64,000 bases of DNA from Jacaranda mimosifolia (Eukaryota; Streptophyta; Magnoliopsida; Lamiales; Bignoniaceae): assembly GCA_018894105.1 (NCBI GenBank), contig CM032121.1, positions 24,459,730-24,523,729 on the forward strand, in the 5' to 3' direction. The notes under the pieces are model-generated. The model was not told the origin of the DNA and did no database searches. It was given only the letters and a program-made list of their open reading frames with translations. The first letter of the stretch is position 1. Each line of letters begins with the position of its first letter. This document shows, piece after piece, positions 22,252 through 35,851 of this stretch. The position numbers and the translations under genes were made by a program.

Positions 22252-24002
22252 AGCAATGCAAGTTGGTCGCCTACCCTGATGAAGGTGTGATGCCAAAATC
22301 CACACCCTATACATAGATATAGTGGGTGGGAGGATAGGTCATTGCTGAAAGTGTGAAAGAATTGGATTCCTTTCCACAATTCCATCCAAAACTCCTTGCA
22401 AGCATTGCATTCATGTGTTGAAACATTTGCTCTCTTCTTCTTCTTCCCTGCCTCAAATCGGCCTCTACCATTATGATTCTCTTCCTTTATTCCAGCTTAA
22501 TGTGAGAATATTTTGCAAGTTTCAATTGGTGCGTGATCATGTCAATAGAGGCAAACAAGTTAGTTTGCTACGGTTTGGAGATCCGCTTAAGGAGAGCACC
22601 GATTTGGTGAATTTTTCTGGAGAGATCCAGAAAGCTTTTTTGATCCAAATTTTTTATTGTGTTTCCTACAAGGTGTTGAGAGGTTGCAATATTTTTATAG
22701 TGAATTTTGTAGGAGTTTTAACAAGGTCAAAAATCGCTCCTTAGATATGACAGATTCTGGATTGGTGAAAGGTTCACCACTTTCTCCTTGGATATTAGAA
22801 TTTCAAGGTAACACTCTATCTAAATTTAGATTTTAGGCATGCTTTGATCCTTGTATGCTTGTAAGCACTAGTTTATTTAAGGTTTTGAAGTTTTATATTT
22901 GGATCCTAGTGCCTTACTTGCTTTCAAGTGGTATCAAAGCCTAAATTACGCTTAGATTTGGATTTTTTGTTGATGATTGATTCAAGTGATGGATTGATCA
23001 TAATCACCAAATTCTCGATTCACATGATGGATTGGAGTGTTTGGCTCCTTCATTGGCGAATTCAAAGCGTGGTAATTTGTGTTTTAAGTGTTAATTCGGA
23101 TGATTAGTAGTTCGTTTTAATTCATAGCTTTTAATGTTAAATGTTGATTTAACATTAATTGATGTTATATGTTGATATAGCATGTTGATGAATGGCTCAA
23201 ATAGTTATGGTCATTTTTGGATCCAATGTGATTAGAGTTTTGTTGGAGATTTTGAAGAATACGATTCTTACTTGAACTTGATTTTTGGAGCTTAATTGAG
23301 CACTTAAATTTCCAATTTTAAAATGTGTTTTAGATCTGGAAATTGGTCCGTGGGGCATATTTTGTCTAGGTAAAATTTTGGAAATGATACCTTTATTTTC
23401 GTGTCTTCTAGTCAAGCCATGGTAAGGTTCTTCACTTTGTATTGAATTAAACCACGTGCCCTATAGTAACATAATTTTCAATTTGAATTGGTATTTTTTC
23501 AATCTGCTTCTCACATTCCGTGAATACCGAACTTCTAAATAGCATTATTGATAAAAAAATGAAATTTCTAGAAGCCTATTTGCTAGTGATTGTGAGGCCC
23601 CAATTCTAAACTAGAAGGGACACCGAGGGCCTCTGCCGACCCCCCTCCCCCAAATTTTTTTTTGTTTTTTCTCGGTTGTGACAGATGTTACAATTTAATA
23701 TTAAGCCCAAAAAATTCGATTATGGTTCAGTACACAAAGATTTAAGGTCATTAGTTCAAATTGCTCTCCAACTGTCGCACAACGTTGTGAACCCAACTCA
23801 CGTACCACTTTAATGGGCGAGCAGCCCAACCCCTAGAACGGGATCTGATGTATCATTAGGGATTTGTGTTTTCTATTGACTCCTATGGATTTGGATCACT
23901 CATGATCATCACCATTCATTTATTATCCATTCAACCACTAAATGAACAATAAACAAATCAAGAATTAACAATTAATTCCAACAATTAAATGCTAATCAAA
24001 TT
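22252..24002 (+). repeat. Array unit 6 (1751 bp)
   Basis: Full monomer, closely related to unit 7: both have GAAACATTTGC in the LTR and a 1-base deletion in the leader (GAGATTTTGAAG). Confidence 0.85.
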
Positions 24003-25752
24003 AGCAATGCAAGTTGGTCGCCTACCCTGAGGAAGGTGTGATGCCAAAATCCACACCCTATATATAGATATAGTGGGTGGGAGGATAGGTCATTGCTGAA
24101 AGTGTGAAAGAATTGGATTCCTTTCCACAATCCCATCCAAAACTCCTTGCAAGCATTGCATTCATGTGTTGAAACATTTGCTCTCTTCTTCTTCTTCCCT
24201 GCCTCAAATCGGCCTCTACCATTATGATTCTCTTCCTTTATTCCAGCTTAATGTGAGAATATTTTGCAAGTTTCAATTGGTGTGTGATCATGTCAATAGA
24301 GGCAAACAAGTTAGTTTGCTACGGTTTGGAGATCCGCTTAAGGATAGCACCGATTTGGTGAATTTTTCCAGAGAGATCCAGAAAGATTTCTTGATCCAAA
24401 TTTTTTATTGTGTTTCCTAAAAGGTGTTGAGAGGTTGCTATATTTTTATAGTGAATTTTGCAGGAGTTTTAACAAGGTTAAAAATCACTCCTTAGATATG
24501 GCAAATTCTAGATTGCTGAAAGGTTCACCACTTTCCCCTTGGATATTAGCATTTCACGGTAACACTCTATCTAAATTTGGATTTTAGGGATGCTTTGATC
24601 CTTGTATGCTTGTAAGCACTAGTTTATTTAAGGTTTTGAAGTTTTATATTTGGATCCTAGTGCCTTACTTGCTTTCAAGTGGTATCAAAGCCTAAATTAC
24701 GCTTAGATTTGGATTTTTTGTTGATGATTGATTCATGTGATGGATTGATCATAATCACCAAATTCTCGATTCACATGATGGATTGGAGTGTTTGGCTCCT
24801 TCATTGGCGAATTCAAAGCGTGGTAATTTGTGTTTTAAGTGTTAATTCGGATGATTAGTAGTACGTTTTAATTCATAACTTTTAATGTTAAATGTTGATT
24901 TAACATTAATTGATGTTATATGTTGATATAGCATGTTGATGAATGGCTTAAATAGTTATGGTCATTTTTGGATCCAATGTGATTAGAGTTTTGTTGGAGA
25001 TTTTGAAGAATACGATTCTTACTTGAACTTGATTTTTGAAGCTTAATTGAGCACTTAAATTTCCAATTTTGAAATGTGTTTTAGATTTGGAAATTGGTCC
25101 ATGGGGCATATTTTGTCTAGGTAAAATTTTGGAAATGATACCTTTATTTTCGTGTCTTCTAGTCAAGCCATGGTAAGGTTCTTCACTTTGTATTGAATTA
25201 AACCACGTGCCCTATAGTAACATAATTTTCAATTTGAATTGGTATTTTTTCAATCTGCTTCTCACATTCCGTGAATACCGAACTTCTAAATAGCATTATT
25301 GATAAAAAATGAAATTTCTAGAAGCCTATTTGCTAGTGATTGTGAGGCCCCAATTCTAAACTAGAAGGGACACCGCGGGCCTCTGCCTCCCCCCCTCCCC
25401 CAATTTTTTTTTTTGTTTTTTCTCGGTTGTGACAGATGTTACAATTTAATATTAAGCCCAAAAAATTCGATTAAGGTTCAGTACACAAAGATTTAAGGTC
25501 ATTAGTTCAAATTGCTCCCCAACTGTCGCACAACGTTGTGAACCCAACTCACGTACCACTTTAATGGGCGAGCAGCCCAACCCCTAGGACGGGATCTGAT
25601 GTATCATTAGGGATTTGTCTTTTCTATTGACTCCTATGGATTCGATCACTCATGATCATCACCATTCATTTATTATCCATTCAATAACTAAATGAACAAT
25701 AAACAAATCTAGAATTAACAATTAATTCCAACAATTAAATGCAAATCAAATT
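24003..25752 (+). repeat. Array unit 7 (1750 bp)
   Basis: Full monomer. The 18.6-kb duplication begins inside it, near 24540-24556: the right part equals unit 19 from about 43145 on. The C-rich tract is CTGCCTCCCCCCCTCCCCC. Confidence 0.85.
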
Positions 25753-27479
25753 AGCAATGCAAGTTGGCCGCCTACCCTGAGGAAGGTGTGATGCCAAAAT
25801 CCACACCCTATATATAGATATGGGGGGTGTGAGGATAGGTCATTGCTAAAAGTGTGAATGAATTGGATTCCTTTCCACAATTCCATCCAAAACACCTCGC
25901 AAGCATTGCTTTCGTGTGTTGAAAGCTTTGCTCTCTTCTTCTTCTTCCCTACCTCAAATCGGCTTCTACCATTATGATTCTCCTCCCTTATTCCAGCTTA
26001 AAGTGAGAATATTTTGCAAGTTTCAATTGGTGTGTGATCATGTCAATAGAGGCAAACAAGTTATTTTGCTACGGTTTGGAGATCCGCTTAAGCAGAGCAC
26101 CGATTTGGTGAATTTTTTTGGAGAGATCCAGAAAGATTTTTTGATCCAAATTTTTTATTATGTTTCCTACAAGGTGTTGAGAGGTTGCAATATTTTTATA
26201 GTGAATTTTGTAGGAGTTTTAACAGGGTTAAAAATCGCTCCTTAGATATGGCAGATTCTGGATGGGTGAAAGGTTCACCACTTTGTCCTTGGATATTAGC
26301 ATTTCAAGGTAACACTCTATCTAAATTTGGATTTTAGGGATGCTTTGATCCTTGTATGCTTGGAAGCACTAGTTTATTTAAGGTTTTGAAGTTTTATATT
26401 TGGATCCTAGTGCCTTACTTGCTTTCAAGTACTATCAAAGCCTAAATTATGATTAGATTTGGATTTTTTGTTGATGATGGATTCATGTGATGGATTGATC
26501 ATAATCACCAAATTCTCGATTCACGTGATGGATTGGAGTGTTTCGCTTCTTGATTGGTGAATTGAAAGAATGCTAATATGTGTTATAAGTGTTAATTCGT
26601 ATGATTAGTAGTACGTTTTAATTCATAGCTTTTAATGTTAAACGTTGATTTAACATTAATTGATGTTATATGTTGATATAGCATGTTGATGAATGGCTCA
26701 AATAGTTATGGTAATTTTTGAATCCAATGTGATTAGAGTTTTGTTGGAGATTTTTAAAGAATACGATTCTTACTTGAACTTGATTTTTGAAGCTTAGTTG
26801 AAAACTTAAATTTCCAATTTTAAAATGTGTTTTAGACCTGGAAAATAGTCCATGAGGCATATCTTGTCTAGGAAAAGATTTGGAAATGATACCTTTATTT
26901 TCGTGTCTTCACTTTGTATTGAATTAAACAACATGCCCTATAGTAACATTATTTTCTATTTGAATTGGTATTTTTCCATCTGCTTCTCACATTCCGTGAA
27001 TACCAAACTTCTAAATAGCATTATTGATAAAAAAAGAAATTTCTAGAAGCCTATTAGCTAGTGATTGTGAGGCCCCAATTCTAAACTAGAAGGGACACCA
27101 AAGGCCTCTGCCGACCCCCCTCCCCCCAAATTTTTTTTTTCTTTTTTTTCGGTTGTGACACATGTTACAATTTAATATTAAGCCCAAAAAATTCGATTAG
27201 GGTTCAGTACACAAAGATTTAAGGTCATTTCTTCAAATTGCTCTCCAACTGTCGCACAACGTTGTGAACCCAACTCATGTACCACTTTAATGGGCGAGCA
27301 GCCCAACCCTTAGAACAGGATCTGGTGTATCATAAGGGATTTATCTTTTCTATTGAGTCCTATGGATTTCGATCACTCATGATCATCACCATTCATTTAT
27401 TATCCATTTAACAACTAAATGAACAACAAACAAATCTAGAATTAACAATTAATTCCAACAATTAAATGCTAATCGAATT
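25753..27479 (+). repeat. Array unit 8 (1727 bp)
   Basis: Full monomer. The sequence beside the TATA box is GATATGGGGGGTGTG. The PBS is damaged (AGTACTATCAAAGCC). Its leader resembles unit 3. It equals unit 20. Confidence 0.85.
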
Positions 27480-29231
27480 AGCAATGCAAGTTGGCCGCCT
27501 CCCCTGAGGAAGGTGTGATGCAAAAATCCCCACCCTATATATAGATATAGTGGGTGTGAGGATAGGTCATTGCTGATAGTGTGAAAGAATTGGATTCATT
27601 TCCACAATTCCATCAAAAACTCCTTGCAAGCATTGCATTCATGTGTTGAAAGCTTTGCTCTCTTCTTCTTCTTCCCTACCTAAAATGGGCCTCTACCATT
27701 ATGATTCTCCTCCCTTATTCCGGCTTAAAGTGAGAAGATTTTGCAAGTTTCAATTGGTGTGTGATCATGTCAATAGAGGCAAACAAGTTAGTTGGCTACG
27801 GTTTGGAGATCCGCTTAAGCAAAGCACCGATTTGGTGAATTTTTCTGGAGAGATCCAGAAAGCTTTTTTGATCCAAAGTTTTTATTGTGTTTCCTACAAG
27901 GTGTTGAGAGGTTGCAATATTTTTATTGTGAATTTTGTAGGAGTTTTAACAAGGTCAAAAATCGCTCCTTAGATATGACAGATTCTGGATTGGTGAAAGG
28001 TTCACCACTTTCTCCTTGGATATTAGAATTTCAAGGTAACACTCTATCTAAATTTAGATTTTAGGCATGCTTTGATCCTTGTATGCTTGTAAGCACTAGT
28101 TTATTTAAGGTTTTGAAGTATTATATTTGGATCCTAGTGCCTTACTTGCTTTCAAGTGGTATCAAAGCCTAAATTACGCTTAGATTTGGATTTTTTGTTG
28201 ATGATTGATTCATGTGATGGATTGATCATAATCACCAAATTCTTGATTCACATGATGGATTGGAGTGTTTGGCTCCTTCATTGGCGAATTCAAAGCGTGG
28301 TAATTTGTGTTTTAAGTGTTAATTCGGATGATTAGTAGTACGTTTTAATTCGTAGCTTTTAATGTTAAATGTTGATTTAACATTAATTGATGTTATATGT
28401 TGATATAGCATGTTGATGAATGGCTCAAATAGTTATGGTCATTTTTGGATCCAATGTGATTAGAGTTTTGTTGGAGATTTTGAAGAATACGATTCTTACT
28501 TGAACTTGATTTTTGGAGCTTAATTGAGCACTTAAATTTCCAATTTCAAAATGTGTTTTAGATCTGGAAATTGGTCCGTGGGGCATATTTTGTCTAGGTA
28601 AAATTTTGGAAATGATACCTTTATTTTCGTGTCTTCTAGTCAAGCCATGGTAAGGTTCTTCACTTTGTATTGAATTAAACCACATGCCCCATAGTAACAT
28701 TATTTTCAATTTGAATTGGTATTTTTTCCATCTGCTTCTCACATTCCGTGAATACCGAACTTCTAAATAGCATTATTGATAAAAAATGAAATTTCTAGAA
28801 GCCTATTGGCTAGTGATTGTGAGGCCCCAATTCTAAACTAGAAGGGACACCGAAGGCCTCTGCCGACCCCCCTCCCCCCAAATTTTTTTTTTCTTTTTTC
28901 TCGGTTGTGACACATGTTACAATTTAATATTAAGCCCAAAAAATTCGATTAGGGTTCAGTACACAAAGATTTAAGGTCATTTCTTCAAATTGCTCTCCAA
29001 CTGTCGCACAACGTTGTGAACCCAACTCACGTACCACTTTAATGGGCGAGCAACCCAATCCCTAGAACGGGATCTGGTGTATCATAAGCGATTTGTCTTT
29101 TCTGTTGACTCCTATAGATTTGGATCACTCATGATCATCACCATTCATTTTTTATCCATTCAACAACTAAATGAACTGTAAACAAATGTAGAATTAACAA
29201 TTAATTCCAACAATTAAATGCTAATCAAATT
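27480..29231 (+). repeat. Array unit 9 (1752 bp, mosaic)
   Basis: The left end shares variants with unit 4, the middle of the LTR with unit 5 (GTTGGCTACGG, AAGCAAAGCACC), and the LTR end and leader with unit 6 (AAGGTCAAAAATC, ATATGACAGATTC). It equals unit 21. Confidence 0.8.
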
Positions 29232-30659
29232 AGCAATGCAAGTTGGCCGCCTATCCTGAGGAAGGTATGATGCCAAAATCCACACCCTATATACAGATAT
29301 GGGGGGTGTGAGGATAGGTCATTGCTAAAAGTGTGAAAGAATTGGATTCCTTTCCACAATTCCATCCAAAACTCCTCGCAAGCATTGCTTTCATGTGTTG
29401 AAAGCTTTGCTCTCTTCTTCTTCTTCCCTACCTCAAATCGGCTTCTACCATTATGATTCTCCTCCCTTATTCCAGCTTAAAGTGAGAATATTTTGCAAGT
29501 TTCAATTGGTGTGTGATCATGTCAATAGAGGCAAACAAGTTATTTTGCTACGCTTAAGCAGAGCACCGATTTGGTGAATTTTTTTGGAGAGATCCAGAAA
29601 GAGTTTTTGATCCAAATTTTTTATTGTGTTTCCTACAAGGTGTTGAGAGGTTGCAATATTTTTATAGTGAATTTTGTAGGAGTTTTAACAAGGTTAAAAA
29701 TCGCTCCTTAGATATGGCAGATTCTGGATTGGTGAAAGGTTCACCACTTTGTCCTTGGATATTAGCATTTCAAGGTAACACTCTATCTAAATTTGGATTT
29801 TAGGGATGCTTTGATCCTTGTATGCTTGGAAGCACTAGTTTATTTAAGGTTTTGAAGTTTTATATTTGGATCCTAGTGCCTTACTTGCTTTCAAGTAGTA
29901 TCAAAGCCTAAATTATGCTTAGATTTGGATTTTTTGTTGATGATGGATTCATGTGATGGATTGATCATAATCACCAAATTCTCGATTCACGTGATGGATT
30001 GGAGTGTTTCGCTCCTTGATTGGTGAATTGAAAGAATGCTAATATGTGTTTTAAATGTTAATTCGTATGATTAGTAGTACGTTTTAATTCATAGCTTTTA
30101 ATGTTAAATGTTGATTTAACATTAATTGATGTTATATGTTGATATAGCATGTTGATGAATGGCTCAAATAGTTATGGTCATTTTCAGATCCAATGTGATT
30201 AGAGTTTTGTTGGAGATTTTTGAAGAATACGATTCTTACTTGAACTTGATTTTTGAAGCTTAATTGAGCACTTAAATTTCCAATTTTAAAATGTGTTTTA
30301 GATTTGGAAATTGGTCCGTGAGGCATATCATGTCTAGACATATGTTACAATTTAATATTAAGCCTAAAAAATTCGATTAGGGTTCAGTACACAAAGATTT
30401 AGGGTCATTTCTTCAAATTGCTGTCCAACTGTCGCACAACGTTGTGAACCCAACTCACGTACCACTTTAATGGGCGAGCAGCCCAACCCTTAGAACGGGA
30501 TCTGGTGTATCACAAGGAATTTGTCTTTTCTATTGACTCCTATGGATTTGGATCACTCATGATCCTCACCATTCATTTATTATCCATTCAACAACTAAAT
30601 GAACAATAAACAAATCTAGAATTAACAATTAATTCCAACAATTAAATGCTAATCAAATT
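29232..30659 (+). repeat. Array unit 10 (1428 bp, leader deletion)
   Basis: About 310 bp of leader are missing at about 30335-30340 (CATGTCTAGACATATGTTAC), removing the C/T tract. A further 13-bp deletion near 29552 removes GGTTTGGAGATCC-like sequence and is absent from its twin, unit 22. Confidence 0.85.
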
Positions 30660-32035
30660 AGCAATGCAAGTTGGCCGCCTACCCTGAGGAAGGTGTGATG
30701 CCAAAATCCTCATCCTATATATAGATATAGTGGGTGTGAGGATAGGTCATTGCTGAAAGTGTGAAAGAATTGGATTCATTTCCACAATTCCGTCCAAAAC
30801 TCCTTGCAAGCATTGTATTCATGTGTTGAAACCTTTGCTCTCTTCATCTTCTTCCCTACCTCAAATTGGCCTCTACCATTATGATTCTCCTCCCTTATTC
30901 CCGCTTAAAGTGAGAAGATTTTTCAAGTTTCAATTGGTGAATGATCATGTCAATAGAGGCAAACAAGTTAGTTTGCTACGGTTTGGAGATCCGCTCAAGC
31001 AAAGCACCGATTTGGTGAATTTTTCCAGAGAGATCCAGAAAGCTTTTTTGATCCAACTTTTTTATTGTGTTTCCTACATGGTGTTGAGAGGTTGCAATAT
31101 TTTTATAGTGAATTTTGTAGGAGTTTTAACAAGGTTAAAAATCGCTCCTTAGATATGGCTGATTCTAGATTGGTGAAAGGTTCACCACTTTCTCCATGGA
31201 TATTTGCATTTCAAGGCTACACTCTATCTAAATTTGGATTTTAGGCATGCTTTGATCCTTGTATGCTTGTAAGCACTAGTTTATTTAAGGTTTTGAAGTT
31301 TTATATTTGGATCCTAGTACCTTACTTGCTTTCAAGTGGTATCAAAGCCTAAATTATGCTTAGATTTGGATTTTTTGTTGATGATTGATTCATGTGATGG
31401 ATTGATCGTAATCACCAAATTATCGATTCACATGATGGATTGGAGTGTTTGGCTCCTCGATTGATGAAGTGAAAGCATGCTAATATGTGTTTTAAGTGTT
31501 AATTCATATGATTAGTAGTACGTTTTAATTCATAGCTTTTAATGTTAGATGTTGATTTAACATTAATTGATGTTATATAGTGATATAGCATGTTGATGAA
31601 TGGCTCAAATAGTTTTAACCATTTTTGGATCCAATGTGATTAGAGTTTTGTTGGAGATTTTTGAAGAATACGATTCTTACTTGAACTTTATTTTTGAAGC
31701 TTAATTGAGCACTTAAATTTCCAATTTTAAAATGTCTTCTAGATCTGGAAATTGGTCCACAAGGCACATTTTGCTTAGGCAAAATTTCTTCAAATTGCTC
31801 TCCAACTGTCGCACAACGTTGTGAAACCAACTCACATACCAATTTAATGGGCGAGCAGCCCAACCCCTAGAACGGGATCTGGCGTATCATAAGGGATTTG
31901 TCTTTTCTATTGAATCGTATGGATTTGGATCACTCATGATCATCACCATTCATTTATTATCCATTCAACAATTAATGAACAATAAACAAATCTAGAATTA
32001 ACAATTAATTCCAACAATTAAATGCTAATCAAATT
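30660..32035 (+). repeat. Array unit 11 (1376 bp, leader deletion)
   Basis: About 370 bp of leader are missing at about 31783-31793, joining GGCAAAATTT to CTTCAAATTGC through short T-rich microhomology. The rRNA piece and inverted block are kept. It equals unit 23. Confidence 0.85.
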
Positions 32036-34098
32036 AGCAATGCAAGTTGGCCGCCTAACCTGAGGAAGGTGTGATGCCAAAATCCTCACCCTATATATAG
32101 ATATACTGGGTGTGAGGATAGGTCATTGCTGAAAGTGTGAAAGAATTGGATTCCTTTCCACAATTCCATCCAAAACTCCTTGCAAGCATTGCATTCATGT
32201 GTTGAAAGCTTTGCTCTCTTCTTCTTCTTCCCTACCTCAAATCGGCCTCTACCATTATGATTCTCCTCCCTTATTCCCGCTTAAAGTGAGAAGATTTTGC
32301 AAGTTTCAATCGGTGTGTGATCATGTCAATAGAGGCAAACAAGTTAGTTTGCTACGGTTTGGAGATCCGCTTAAGCAGAGCACCGATTTGGTGAATTCTT
32401 CCAGAGAGATCCATAAAGCTTTTTAAGCTTTTGAAGTTTTATATTTGGATCCTAGTGCCTTACTTGCTTTCAAGTGGTATCAAAGCCTAAATTATGCATA
32501 GATTTGGTTTTTTTGTTGATGATTGATTTATGTGATGGATTGATCATAATCACCAAATTCTCGATTCACATGATGGCTTGGAGTGTTTGGCTCCTTGATT
32601 GGTGAATTGAAAGCATGCTAATATGTGTTTTAAGTGTTAATTCGTATGATTAGTAGTACGTTTTAATTCATAGCTTTTAATGTTAAATGTTGATTTAACA
32701 TTAATTGATGTTATATGTTGATATAACATATTGATGAATGGCTCAAATAGTTATGGTCATTTTTGGATCCAATGTGATTAGAGTTTTGTTGGAGATTTTT
32801 GAAGAATACAATTCTTACTTGAACTTGATTTTTGAAGCTTAATTGAGCACTTAAATTTCCAATTTTAAAATGTGTTTTAGATCTGGAAATCGGTGCGTAA
32901 GGCATATCTTGTCTAGGCAAAATTTTGGAAATGATACCTTTATTTTCGTGTCTTCTAGTCAAGCCATGTTTATTTAAGCTTTTGAAGTTTTATATTTGGA
33001 TCCCAGTGCCTTACTTGCTTTCAAGTGGTATCAAAGCCTAAATTATGCATAGATTTGGATTTTTTGTTGATGATTGATTCATGTGATGGATTGATCATAA
33101 TCACCAAATTCTCGATTCACATGATGGCTTGGAGTGTTTGGCTCCTTGATTGGTGAATTGAAAGCATGCTAATATGTGTTTTAAGTGTTAATTCGTATGA
33201 TTAGTAGTACGTTTTAATTCATAGCTTTTAATGTTAAATGTTGATTTAACATTAATTGATGTTATATGTTGATATATCATATTGATGAATGGCTCAAATA
33301 GTTATGGTCATTTTTGGATCCAATGTGATTAGAGTTTTGTTGGAGATTTTTGAAGAATACAATTCTTACTTGAACTTGATTTTTGAAGCTTAATTGAGCA
33401 CTTAAATTTCCAATTTTAAAATGTGTTTTAGATCTGGAAATCAGTGCGTAAGGCATATCTTGTCTAGGCAAAATTTTGGAAATGATACCTTTATTTTCGT
33501 GTCTTCTAGTCAACCCATCAGGTTCTTCACTTTGTATTGAATTAAACCACATGCCCTATAGTAACATTATTTTCAATTTGAATTGGTATTTTATCCATCT
33601 GCTTCTCACATTCCGTCAATACCGAACTTCTAAATAGCATTATTGATAAAAAAAGAGATTTCTAGAAGCCTATTGGCTAGTGATTGTGAGGCCCCAATTC
33701 CAAACTAGAAGGGACACCAATGGCCTCTGCAGACCCCCATCCCCCCAAATTTTTTTTTTCTTTTTTCTCGGTTGTGACACATGTCACAATTTAATATTAA
33801 GCCCAAAAAATTTGATTAGGGTTCAGTACACTAAGATTTAAGGTCATTTGTTCAAATTGCTCTCCAACTGTCGCACAACGTTGTGAACCCAACTCACGTA
33901 CCACTTAAATGGGCGAGCAGCCCAACCCTTACAATGGGATCTGGTGTATCACAAGGGATTTGTCTTTTCCATTGACTCCTGTGGATTTGGATCACTCATG
34001 ATCATCACCATTCATTTAATATCCATTCAACAACTAAATGAACAATAAAAAAATCTAGAATTAACATTTAATTCCAACAATTAAATGCTAATCAAATT
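32036..34098 (+). repeat. Array unit 12 (2063 bp, internal duplication)
   Basis: The LTR loses ~310 bp at about 32422. A segment beginning TAAGCTTTTGAAG at 32424 is repeated at 32975 (period 551 bp), so the unit has two LTR ends, two PBSs and two leader starts. It equals unit 24. Confidence 0.85.
32424..33514 (+). repeat. 551-bp direct duplication within unit 12
   Basis: TAAGCTTTTGAAG at 32424 recurs at 32975. Both copies run through LTR end, PBS and leader to TCTAGTCAA. They differ at few bases (for example ATATAACAT versus ATATATCAT). The whole structure is repeated at about 51037-52127. Confidence 0.85.
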
Positions 34099-35851
34099 AG
34101 CAATGCAAGTTGGCCGCCTACCCTGAGGAAGGTGTGAAGCCAAAATCCTCACCCTATATATAGATATACTGGGTGTGAGGATAGGTCATTGCCGAAAGTG
34201 TGAAAGAATGTGATTCCTTTCCACAATTCCATCCAAAACTCCTTGCAAGCATTGCATTCATGTGTTGAAAGCTTTGCTCTCTTTTTCTTCTTCCCTACCT
34301 CAAATCGGCCTCTACCATTATGATTCTCCTCCCTTATTCCCGCTTAAAGTGAGAAGATTTTGCAAGTTTCAATTGGTGTGTGATCATGTCAATAGAGGCA
34401 AACAAGTTAGTTTGCTACGGTTTGGAGATCCGCTTAACCAGAGCACCGATTTGGTGAATTCTTCCAGAGAGATCCAGAAAGCTTTTTTGATCCAAATTTT
34501 TTATTGTGTTTCCTACAAGGTGTTGAGTGGTTGCAATATTTTTACATTGAATTTTGTAGGAGTTTTAACAAGGTTAAAAATCGCTCATTAGATATGGCTG
34601 ATTCTAGATTGGTGAAAGGTTCACCACTTTCTCCTTGGATATTAGCATTTCAAGGTAACACTCTATCTAAATTTGGATTTTAGGCATGATTTGATCCTTG
34701 TATGCTTGTAAGCACTAGTTTATTTATGGTTTTGAAGTTTTATATTTGGATCCTAGTGCCTTACTTGCTTTCAAGTGGTATCAAAGCCTAAATTATGCAT
34801 AGATTTTGATTTTTTGTTGATGATGGATTCATGTGATGGATTGATCATAATCACCAAATTCTCGATTCACATGACGGATTGGAGTGTTTGGATCCTTGAT
34901 TGGTGAATTGAAAGCATGCTAATATGTGTTTTAAGTGTTAATTCGTATGATTAGTAGTACGTTTTAATTCATAGCTTTTAATGTTAAATGTTGATTTAAC
35001 ATTAATTGATGTTATATGTTGATATAACATGTTGATGAATGGGTCAAATAGTTATGGTCATTTTTGGATCCAATGTGATTAGAGTTTTGTTGGAGACTTT
35101 GGAAGAATACAATTCTTACTTGAACTTGATTTTTGAAGCTTAATTGAGCACTTAAATTTCCAATTTTAAAATGTGTTTTAGACCTGGAAATCGGTGCGTA
35201 AGGCATATCTTGTCTAGGCAAAATTTTGGAAATGATACCTTTATTTTTATGTCTTCTAGTCAAGCCATGGTAAGGTTCTTCACTTTGTATTGAATTAAAC
35301 CACATGCCCCATAGTAACATTATTTTCAATTTGAATTGGTATTTTCTCCATCTGCTTCTCACATTCCGTGAGTACCGAACTTCTAAATAGCATTATTGAT
35401 AAAAAATGAGATTTCTAGGAGCCTATTGGCTAGTGATTGTGAGGCCCCAATTCTAAACTAGAAGGGACACCAAAGGCCTCTGCAGACCCCCCTCCCCCCA
35501 AATTTTTTTTTTCCTTTTTCTCGGTTGTGACACATGTTACAATTTAATATTAAGCCCAAAAAATTCGATTAGGGTTCAGTACACAAAGATTTAAGGTCAT
35601 TTCTTCAAATTGCTCTCCAACTGTCGCACAACGTTGTGAACCCAACTCACGTACCACTTTAATGGGCGAGCAGCCCAACCTTTAGAACGGGATCTGGTGT
35701 ATCATAAGGGATTTGCCTTTTCTATTGATTCCTACGGATTTGGATCACTCATGATCATCACCATTCATTTATTATCCATTCAACAATTAAATGAACAATA
35801 AACCAATCTAGAATTAACAATTAATTCCAGCAATTAAATGCTAATCAAATT
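34099..35851 (+). repeat. Array unit 13 (1753 bp)
   Basis: Full monomer with all standard parts and a 109-codon LTR frame at 34262. It equals unit 25 apart from a 1-base A-run difference near 35563 and a substitution at 35738. Confidence 0.85.
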
